Shown one piece after another: positions 1 through 5,421 of a stretch of 9,587 nt of DNA. The position numbers and the translations under genes were made by a program. The notes beneath the pieces were generated by a model. That model worked only from the letters and a program-made list of their open reading frames with translations. It searched no databases and had not been told where the DNA came from. This DNA is from Streptosporangiaceae bacterium (GTDB lineage: Bacteria > Actinomycetota > Actinomycetes > Streptosporangiales > Streptosporangiaceae): positions 1 to 9,587 of the forward strand of contig JASHTQ010000061.1 in the NCBI GenBank assembly GCA_030040475.1. Reading direction: 5' to 3'. Every line of letters begins with the position of its first letter. Position 1 is the stretch's first letter.

Positions 1-680
1 CGCTCGCGCCACCCGGCGGGGACCGGGCCTGGGGTCATGGCCAGGCCCAGGTAGGCCCGCCGGACCCGGCCGTCGCGCATGAGCGCGGAGATGATCCGCC
101 GGGTCGTGTCGTTCACCGGGACGGCCAGGCCGAGGCCGACACCTGCCACGGCCGTGTTGATGCCGACCACCTTCGCGCTCGCGTCGGCGAGGGCGCCGCC
201 GGAGTTGCCCGGGTTGAGCGCCGCGTCGGTCTGGATGACGTCCTCGATCACCCGGCCGCGGGCCGGCAGGGACCGGCCGAGCGCGCTCACCACGCCCGCC
301 GTCACCGACCCTGCCAGGCCGAGCGGGTTGCCGACCGCGACCACGAGCTGGCCGACGACCAGCCGGTCGGCCTCGCCGAGCTCGGCGGGTTCCGGGGTGG
401 GGCCGTTGGCGCGCAGCACGGCGAGGTCGGACAGCGGGTCCGCGCCGACCACGCGGAACGGCGCCGAGGTACCGTCGGAGAACGACGCGGTGCCGCCGCC
501 GGCGCGGCCGACCACGTGGGCGTTCGTCAGCAGGAAGCCGTCGCCGGTGAAGACCACTCCCGAGCCGAGGCCCTCGCCGGAGCCATGGGGTACCCGCAGG
601 CTGGCGACCTTGGGCGTGAGGCACTCGGCCACGCCCGCGACGATCTGCGAATACGCGTCCAGTGGGTTGCTGGCCTCCAT
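1..680 (-). CDS. HtrA-like (S1C) trypsin-fold serine protease, 3' end missing
   Basis: The gene reads from an ATG at 680 leftwards and runs off the window, leaving 226 residues. All three catalytic residues of the chymotrypsin fold are visible: His55 in TNAHVV, Asp85 in SDLAVLR and Ser160 in NPGNSGGAL, with the usual GLGSGVV strand before the His. The segment RAYLGLAM near residue 209 is where a PDZ domain normally starts in DegP/HtrA proteins, so the missing part is probably PDZ. The start is supported by GGGGAG five bases upstream; GTG at 683 is an in-frame alternative. The N-terminus (MEASNPLDAY) shows neither a signal peptide nor the long cytoplasmic region plus membrane segment common in actinobacterial HtrA proteins, so as read it is predicted cytoplasmic. 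Family identity is secure; substrate and paralogue are not. Confidence 0.93.
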   Translation of the reverse strand, partial: MEASNPLDAYSQIVAGVAECLTPKVASLRVPHGSGEGLGSGVVFTGDGFLLTNAHVVGRAGGGTASFSDGTSAPFRVVGADPLSDLAVLRANGPTPEPAELGEADRLVVGQLVVAVGNPLGLAGSVTAGVVSALGRSLPARGRVIEDVIQTDAALNPGNSGGALADASAKVVGINTAVAGVGLGLAVPVNDTTRRIISALMRDGRVRRAYLGLAMTPGPVPAGWRE

Positions 681-712
681 CACATCTCCCCGGAGCCGTT
701 CTGCTGACGTGA

Positions 713-733
713 TTACATTATTACGGTGTAACG
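713..733 (-). promoter_or_regulatory. AT-rich, dyad-containing promoter/operator-like island upstream of the protease gene
   Basis: This is an AT-rich island in very GC-rich DNA, 33 to 53 bases upstream of the protease ATG. On the minus strand it contains TTACA and TGTAA as inverted half-sites nine bases apart, with TAATAAT between them that could serve as a -10 element. No good -35 hexamer is visible. The 14-mer CCGTAATAATGTAA here matches 11 of 14 positions, all differences being transitions, with CCGCAACGATGTAA in the inverted repeat beside the VOC gene. A regulatory role is inferred. Confidence 0.4.
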
Positions 734-756
734 GCAGCGGTGGAAGACGGCATGCC

Positions 757-769
757 CGGACGTCGTCCG
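757..769 (-). terminator. Short GC-rich hairpin after the VOC gene
   Basis: CGGAC and GTCCG are perfect 5-bp arms around a three-base loop, lying 9 to 21 bases past the VOC stop codon. No T-tract follows. It could be a weak terminator between the VOC gene and the protease gene, but a stem this short is common by chance in GC-rich DNA. Confidence 0.2.
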
Positions 770-777
770 CCCGGAGC

Positions 778-1224
778 TTAAACCGGGTCCGGGTGGCTCG
801 GGAGCCGGTGGTGGCCGGCCAGGCCGATGGGATTGCCTGCCGGGTCGGCGATCGTGGCGAGGACGCGGGTCGGGCCGTCGGGGTGCGGGGGCTCGAGGAG
901 CTGGCCGCCGTGTTCGGTCACGCGGTCGAGGGTCTCGGTTATGTCGGCGACGTGCAGCCAGATCAGCGGGCCGGCGGCGGGGGCTGGCGGGCGGTCGTCG
1001 ACCCACTGGCCGATCAGGCCGGGGGCCTGGAAGCTCGGGTAGGGCCGTTCGACCTGCCAGCCGAAGACGGCCTCGTAGAACTCGGCCGACCGCTTCGTGT
1101 CGGTTGCGGGCAGCTGCAGGTAGCAGACCTGCCCGTGGACGAGGCCGAGCACGCGACTGGCCTCTCTATCCTCTTTATCCTCTCTATCCTCTCTATCCTC
1201 GGCTTTGCCCTCGGCGTCGCTCAC
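778..1224 (-). CDS. VOC-superfamily (glyoxalase/bleomycin-resistance fold) protein with charged repeat N-terminus
   Basis: The product is 148 residues and forms one VOC module of two beta-alpha-beta-beta-beta units. Recognisable pieces are the first strand VCYLQLPATD (33-42), the helix signature AEFYEAVFGWQVE (47-59), the second-unit strand LIWLHVAD (87-94) and the closing IADPAGNPIGLAGH (125-138). The family includes glyoxalases, dioxygenases and drug-binding proteins; the reaction here cannot be named. The open frame continues upstream to 1386, but the GTG at 1224 is chosen because AGAAGGGA lies six bases before it, whereas the extension would run through a large inverted repeat and into the methyltransferase 3' end. 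Residues 9-21 read EDREDREDKEDRE, encoded by a 9-bp tandem repeat and lying before the fold, so probably a disordered tail. It shares a strand with the O-methyltransferase upstream, separated by 136 bases. Confidence 0.85.
   Translation of the reverse strand: MSDAEGKAEDREDREDKEDREASRVLGLVHGQVCYLQLPATDTKRSAEFYEAVFGWQVERPYPSFQAPGLIGQWVDDRPPAPAAGPLIWLHVADITETLDRVTEHGGQLLEPPHPDGPTRVLATIADPAGNPIGLAGHHRLPSHPDPV
1162..1197 (-). repeat. Four tandem 9-bp units inside the VOC gene
   Basis: Four consecutive 9-bp units read CTCTCTATC on the plus strand, the second with one T for C, and a partial fifth (CTC) follows. On the coding strand each unit encodes Glu-Asp-Arg, or Glu-Asp-Lys in the variant, so gain or loss of a unit keeps the frame. 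The tract is much richer in A/T than its surroundings. Confidence 0.9.
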
Positions 1225-1243
1225 TGGAAGTCCCTTCTGCCTC

Positions 1244-1258
1244 TTGATCCGTTGATCC
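1244..1258 (-). repeat. Two TTGATCC copies upstream of the VOC start
   Basis: TTGATCC occurs at 1244-1250 and 1252-1258, an 8-bp period (GGATCAA twice on the coding strand), just upstream of the VOC ribosome binding site. It could be a regulatory site or a chance duplication; no function can be assigned. Confidence 0.3.
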
Positions 1259-1275
1259 TCTGAGGCGGTTGACCC

Positions 1276-1345
1276 GGCCGAACCGCAACGATGTAAGGAC
1301 GTGGCGGTAGGAACCGCTACAGGCTTACATCGTTGCGGCCCGGCC
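1276..1345. terminator. Large inverted repeat between the O-methyltransferase and VOC genes
   Basis: Perfect 15-bp arms CCGCAACGATGTAAG (1283-1297) and CTTACATCGTTGCGG (1324-1338) flank a second inner hairpin, 1301-1308 with 1313-1320 around a four-base loop. Past a 2x2 mismatch the outer arms continue as GGCCG/CGGCC (1276-1280 and 1341-1345). The inner stem has one G:U pair if read on the plus strand, which becomes an A:C mismatch on the minus strand. It starts 15 bases after the methyltransferase stop, fitting a terminator without a U-tract, but it also lies 52 bases upstream of the VOC start and could be an operator or leader structure. The structure is certain; the role is not. Confidence 0.55.
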
Positions 1346-1360
1346 TGGGGCTGACGGTAC

Positions 1361-2356
1361 TCAGGTGGCCGGGCGGCACTCGACAACGTAATGGCCGGAT
1401 GGCTGGTTGGCGGCCGCGGCGATGTCCAGCCCGGCCTGGCGGGCTAGGGCGGCGAACTCGGTCAGCGTGTTGGTCTTGCCCCCTGCAACCAGCATGTCGA
1501 TGCCCAGGGAGCGGGGCGCGTCGTCGGGGGCGACGCCGCCGAGAACGACGACGGTTCCCGCGGGGTGCGCCGCCGTCGCGGGGCGGGCGGCTTCGGCGCA
1601 GCGGCGGAGGATGGCTACGGTCGGGTCGTCGGGCCAGTCGTTGAGGACCTTTCTCAGCACGTACAGGTCGGCTGGGGGCAGCGGGTCGAAGAAGCTCTGG
1701 CCCGCGAGCGTGATCCGGTCGGCGACGCCTGAGCCCTCGATGAACCCGGCGGCACGGGCCACGGTGCCGGGGAGATCGACGAGGATGCCCCGGGTGGCCG
1801 GGTGCCGGCGCAGCAGGCAGACGAGCATGGACCCGGTTCCGCCGCCGACATCCGCGACCGTGCGGATCTGGTCCCAGCCGCGGGTGAGCTCGATGTCGAA
1901 GTCCGGGACACCGTGCCCGGCCGGACCCATCAGCTGGTCGAATCCGGCGGCGATCTCGGGGTGCGCGGCCAGGTCCTCCCAGAACGGGAGGCCGAACACC
2001 TTCTCGTAGCCGGGGCGGCCGGTGCGGACGTAGTCGAGCAGGGTGCCCCAGGTGTAAGCCATCCGGCCGCCGATGCCTTCGAGGTCGAGGAACAGCGTGC
2101 CGGCCAGCCGCTCGGCGGCGCGGTTGCAGGAGAACACGCCGGGCGATTCCTCGGTGAAGACGCCCTTGGACACCAGGTGGCCGAGGACCGCGTGCAGGGC
2201 GTCCCGGTCGCAGTCGGCGACCGCGGCCAGCTCGCCGATCTCGCCGTGGCCGGCCGCGACGTGCTCGGGGATGCGCAGGGTCGCGGCGACGTGCAGGCAC
2301 CACGGAGTGGCCAGGTCCAGCAGTCCCCACAGGTCTACGCCGTCGTCTTCTACCAT
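1361..2356 (-). CDS. SAM-dependent O-methyltransferase (Methyltransf_2 family)
   Basis: The protein is 331 residues, close to the usual length of bacterial small-molecule O-methyltransferases of the DnrK/TcmO type, which methylate hydroxyl groups of aromatic or polyketide substrates. Residues 10-90 form the N-terminal winged-helix dimerisation domain (LLDLATPWCLHVAATLRIPEH). The catalytic domain has the SAM-binding DVGGGTG (169-175), the acidic LVDLP strand end (192-196) and SFFDPLPPADLYVLRKVLNDWPDD (221-244, described here by its key residues). Where many relatives have VLHDW, this protein has VLNDW, so the general-base His is Asn239. The open frame extends to 2455, but ATG at 2356 is chosen: AAAGG lies about ten bases upstream, it matches the family N-terminus, and the extension would cover the divergent promoter region. 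An AraC-family regulator is transcribed divergently 107 bases away and is a plausible controller. Substrate unknown. Confidence 0.9.
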   Translation of the reverse strand: MVEDDGVDLWGLLDLATPWCLHVAATLRIPEHVAAGHGEIGELAAVADCDRDALHAVLGHLVSKGVFTEESPGVFSCNRAAERLAGTLFLDLEGIGGRMAYTWGTLLDYVRTGRPGYEKVFGLPFWEDLAAHPEIAAGFDQLMGPAGHGVPDFDIELTRGWDQIRTVADVGGGTGSMLVCLLRRHPATRGILVDLPGTVARAAGFIEGSGVADRITLAGQSFFDPLPPADLYVLRKVLNDWPDDPTVAILRRCAEAARPATAAHPAGTVVVLGGVAPDDAPRSLGIDMLVAGGKTNTLTEFAALARQAGLDIAAAANQPSGHYVVECRPAT

Positions 2357-2463
2357 TGGGACGTGCCCTTTCTCTTGGCGCCGCGGCCCGGACTCCGGGT
2401 GTCGACGTCGATCCTGCCACCGAGGCGGGGCCGGGGTCTTGGCGAAAAGGGACACCCGGCGCC
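2357..2463. promoter_or_regulatory. Divergent promoter region between the O-methyltransferase and the AraC-family gene
   Basis: This 107-base gap must carry promoters for both genes. It contains a perfect 9-bp inverted repeat, CCGGGTGTC (2395-2403) and GACACCCGG (2451-2459), and an 8-bp direct repeat TCTTGGCG (2373-2380 and 2437-2444). The right arm of the inverted repeat overlaps the region between the ribosome binding site and the start codon of the AraC-family gene, a position suited to autorepression. No consensus -35/-10 pair is obvious. An operator role is inferred from layout only. Confidence 0.45.
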
Positions 2464-3318
2464 GTGACCGTCGTCGTCCGGCGAACCGGGGCGCCCCTTG
2501 ACGGGCTGGTGCGGGCCATCACGTACCAGGCCGGCGAGCAGCCGCGGACCTCGGTCGAGAAGATCCTGCCCGGCCCCGGGACGGACCTGTGGGTCAACCT
2601 GAACCGGGACGAATTTCGCTCTTTCGGCGATTCTGGCCTGGTCACAAGCACCCCGGGAGCGATGCTCGCCGGGCCGGGCAGCCACGCGAGGGTGATCGAA
2701 TTCGAGGCGGGCCGGGCGCACGTGTCGGTGGCGTTCGCGCTGGGAGCGGCCGCCTGGTTCGCCGGTGTGCCGCTGGCGGTGGCCAGGGACGAGCTGGTGC
2801 CGCTCGCGGAGCTGTGGGGAGAGCCTGGCGCGTGCCTGCGGGAACGGCTGCTCGAGGCGGGCACGCCGCAGGACGCGCTGCGGGTGATGGAAGACGTGCT
2901 GCTCGGGCGGCTGGCGGGCGTGGCCGGTCCCGGTCCCGACCCGGTGGTGACCGCCGCGGCCAGGGCGCTGTCCGCCGGGATTCCCGTCGGCGAGGTCGCC
3001 GACGGGCTCGGGTTGCTGCCCCGGACGCTGCGGCGGCGGTTCACCTCCGGCGTGGGCCTGTCCCCGAAACGCTTCGCCCGGGTGCGGCGGCTGCAGCGTC
3101 TGGTCCGCGACCTCGACGGGCAGAGCCGGGTCGACTGGGCCGCGGCGGCCGCCCGGCACGGATACTCCGACCAGCCGCATCTGGCCGACGAGTTCCGCGA
3201 GCTGGTCGGCGTCACCCCGGGCGAGTACCTGCGATCCCGCATCAACGGCCCCACCCACCTCAGCGTCCCCGCGGAGCGGCTGCGGGAGCGGAATGAAACC
3301 CGGGTTTCAGCACCCTAG
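2464..3318 (+). CDS. AraC-family transcriptional regulator
   Basis: From GTG at 2464 the product has 284 residues. The C-terminal third is an AraC/XylS double helix-turn-helix: first helix-turn-helix IPVGEVADGLGLLPRTLRRRF (173-193, key residues only), linker GLSPKRFARVRRLQRLV (198-214) and second helix-turn-helix WAAAAARHGYSDQPHLADEF (225-244), followed by the family signature GVTPGEYL. The N-terminal region (about 5-120) looks like the beta-rich effector-binding domain common in actinobacterial members and shows no known ligand motif. The frame is open back to 2356, but GTG 2464 is chosen because AAAAGGGA lies about 11 bases upstream and earlier codons would overlap the divergent promoter region. 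It is the only plus-strand gene in the window and faces away from the O-methyltransferase, the classic layout for a local regulator of that gene; the effector is unknown. Confidence 0.88.
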   Translation: MTVVVRRTGAPLDGLVRAITYQAGEQPRTSVEKILPGPGTDLWVNLNRDEFRSFGDSGLVTSTPGAMLAGPGSHARVIEFEAGRAHVSVAFALGAAAWFAGVPLAVARDELVPLAELWGEPGACLRERLLEAGTPQDALRVMEDVLLGRLAGVAGPGPDPVVTAAARALSAGIPVGEVADGLGLLPRTLRRRFTSGVGLSPKRFARVRRLQRLVRDLDGQSRVDWAAAAARHGYSDQPHLADEFRELVGVTPGEYLRSRINGPTHLSVPAERLRERNETRVSAP

Positions 3319-3342
3319 AGGGTAGTGGAAGCGGGGTTTCAT
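3293..3342. terminator. Palindromic bidirectional terminator-like region between convergent genes
   Basis: TGAAACCCGGGTTTCA (3294-3309) is a perfect 16-bp palindrome overlapping the last codons of the AraC-family gene. ACCCT-AG-AGGGT (3312-3323) is a second small dyad, and a third GGGTTTCAT (3334-3342) can pair with ATGAAACCC (3293-3301) to enclose both. It sits between convergent genes ending at 3318 and 3385, where a two-way terminator is expected. There is no T-tract, so intrinsic termination would have to rest on the stem alone. Confidence 0.55.
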
Positions 3343-3384
3343 GACGCTGCCCGGCCTGCGGCGGACGGAGGTCGGCGGGAGCGG

Positions 3385-5421
3385 TCAGATCGCGGGGACC
3401 GGGGTGCGGGCGGCGGCTAGCTCGGTGCGGAAGCGCTCGTAGTCGGCTAGCTCGCGGCCGGCCGGAACCAGGACCAGGTCGCGGGTGGCCTCGGCGACGC
3501 GGGACAGGATGGCCTGCACCGCCTGCTCGCGCTCGCGGTCGGCCGCGAGCACCACCATGTTCTGGCACCACGAGGAGATCAGCCAGCCGAGCAGCAACAG
3601 CGCGACCACCATCACCCCGAGCCACGGCGTCAGGGAGACGTCACTGACAAGCGACGATGACGACTTGTGGGTCGAGTGGAGGGCCAGGATCAGCGCGATC
3701 CAGACCAGCCCGGCGAGCGTGAGCAGCATCAGCAGCCACTGGGCCAGCGCGATCAGCCGCCACCAGCCCATCACCTTGTCGCGCCGCGGCAGGCCCTGCG
3801 AGACGGCTGCGCCGAGGGCCGCCTGAGCCTCGTTCGCCTTCGACCTGGCCGCCGCGCGCACGGTACGCGACCAGGGCTCCGGCAGCGAGCCGCCGATCTC
3901 GTCCGCGAACACGGTGATCGCGTTGTCGATGTCGGAGCGCTGCGCCGGCCTGGCCTCACCGGAATCGCCGGCCAGCAGCTTGCGCGCGGACGTGCGTCCG
4001 TGCAGCCGCTCGCCGAGCAGCGCGAGCGGCCAGCCGATATAGCCTGCGGCCTTGCGCTCTCGCACGCCGTGCAGTGTCTCTGTCACCGCCTCGGCCCCCG
4101 CGGCCTTGGCGAACGCCGCGGTCAACGTGGCGGCGGGTCCCTGCGGGACGTACCCGGCGTAGTCCTCGTGATCGACCGTGGCCCCGGTGGCGTCCGGCTT
4201 GGCGTCCTCCCACGGCGGACGCGACTTGGGTGCCGACGCGGCCGCGGAACCGGCGGCCGACGCCGAGTCCCAGACCGGCCAGTCCTCCGGCGAGCTTGCC
4301 TGGCCATCCACGGGCGCCGGGACCGCGTCCTGCCAGGGCGGGCGCGATTCCTTTGGCTTGCCCCCGGACGGATCGGCCGACCCGTTTGGATCGGCTGACC
4401 CATTTGGCTCGCCCGACCCGTTGCCCGCGTGGTCGGCGTCCTGCTCCCAGGGCGGACGCGACCTGGCCTTCGCCGGTTTCGTGCCCGGCAGGGCGGCATC
4501 GGCGGCCGGCGCCGCCGACAGCTGCACCGGTTGCGGGTCCCGCGGCTGCCAGCCGGGCACCGGGTCCCCGGCGTAGGCGGCGAACCGCTCCAGCAGGGCG
4601 TCGACGTCGGCCGCGATCCTGTCGCTGGCGGCCCGCCTGGCCACGACCGATCTGGCGAGCGCCAGGCGCAGGTCGTCCAGGCCGGCTCCGGTGGTCGCGG
4701 AGGTGACCAGGACGGGAGTGTCGGCCAGCCCCTCGGAGTCGAGCAGCCTGCGCAGGTCGGACTCGCAGTCGGCGACCTGCTCCGGGGTCAGGGTGTCGGA
4801 CTGGTTGAGCACTACCGTGGTCACCGACGCGTGCCCGGCCAACGGCACCAGGTAGCGCCGGTGCACGGACGCGTCCGCGTATTTCAGCGGGTCAAGCACC
4901 CAGACCAGCATGTCGGCCAGCTTGACGAGGCGGTCCACCATCGCCGCCGAGCCGGTGACCACCGAGTCATGGTCGGGCAGGTCGAGCAGCAGCAGCCCGG
5001 TCAGCGACGCCTCGCCTGCATCCAGCGCGCTCGCCCTGGCGTACCGGTGCCGCCGTTGCACGCCGAGCCAGTCAAGCAGCGGGGCGGCCCCCTCCATCCC
5101 CCACACGCACGCGTGCAGGTGCTTGGTGGTCGGCCTGGTCACGCCCGCGGGCGAAAAGTTCGCCCCGGCCAGCGCGTTGAACAGCGAGGACTTGCCGCTG
5201 CCCGTCCCGCCGGCGAGAGCCACCACGGTGTGCGAGGCAGACATCCGCATCCGCTCGCCCGACCGGCGCAGCAGTGCCTCGGAGTCGGCGAGGAGCTCCT
5301 GGCTGAACCCGTCGGGGCCGGCGCGGCCGGCTCCGAGCCTGGTCAGTTCGGTGAGCGAGGCCAGCCTGGCGGGCACCAGGGGATGCGGCAGCCCGGTCAT
5401 TCCGATCGTGTTCGCTGTCAC
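3385..5421 (-). CDS. dynB: DynB-like dynamin-family GTPase with two C-terminal membrane segments
   Basis: The protein is 678 residues. Its GTPase domain (about 60-265) has G1 GGTGSGKSS (71-79), a G2-type TRPTT (95-99), G3 DLPD (147-150), G4 NQSD (206-209) and G5 SAT (241-243). A disordered linker (about 285-425) holds three SRPPW motifs at 321, 359 and 400 and an NGSADP-type repeat. A helical region follows, then two hydrophobic segments (about 557-581 and 599-617) and a charged C-terminal helix. GTPase plus paired C-terminal membrane helices, directly after a second soluble GTPase gene, matches Streptomyces DynB, which with DynA stabilises FtsZ rings at sporulation septa. That role is transferred from the family, not shown here. 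The GTG start at 5421 overlaps the upstream stop by 4 bp (GTGA), implying translational coupling; ATG at codon 8 is an alternative. Generic annotation would be 50S-ribosome-binding-GTPase-like or YfjP-like. Confidence 0.87.
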   Translation of the reverse strand: MTANTIGMTGLPHPLVPARLASLTELTRLGAGRAGPDGFSQELLADSEALLRRSGERMRMSASHTVVALAGGTGSGKSSLFNALAGANFSPAGVTRPTTKHLHACVWGMEGAAPLLDWLGVQRRHRYARASALDAGEASLTGLLLLDLPDHDSVVTGSAAMVDRLVKLADMLVWVLDPLKYADASVHRRYLVPLAGHASVTTVVLNQSDTLTPEQVADCESDLRRLLDSEGLADTPVLVTSATTGAGLDDLRLALARSVVARRAASDRIAADVDALLERFAAYAGDPVPGWQPRDPQPVQLSAAPAADAALPGTKPAKARSRPPWEQDADHAGNGSGEPNGSADPNGSADPSGGKPKESRPPWQDAVPAPVDGQASSPEDWPVWDSASAAGSAAASAPKSRPPWEDAKPDATGATVDHEDYAGYVPQGPAATLTAAFAKAAGAEAVTETLHGVRERKAAGYIGWPLALLGERLHGRTSARKLLAGDSGEARPAQRSDIDNAITVFADEIGGSLPEPWSRTVRAAARSKANEAQAALGAAVSQGLPRRDKVMGWWRLIALAQWLLMLLTLAGLVWIALILALHSTHKSSSSLVSDVSLTPWLGVMVVALLLLGWLISSWCQNMVVLAADREREQAVQAILSRVAEATRDLVLVPAGRELADYERFRTELAAARTPVPAI

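Noticed and set aside
79..1263. 394-codon plus-strand open frame across the protease and VOC genes
   Set aside because: It lies antisense to the protease catalytic triad and VOC motifs, and its composition is not protein-like.
1276..1345. Inverted repeat considered as a transposon end or miniature element
   Set aside because: The arms are only 26 bases apart, no target-site duplication is visible and there is no transposase remnant.
1317..3254. 645-codon open frame on the minus strand spanning the O-methyltransferase and the AraC-family gene
   Set aside because: Its product is Arg/Pro/Ser-rich without domain features and overlaps two well-supported genes in other frames; GC-rich DNA keeps such frames open.
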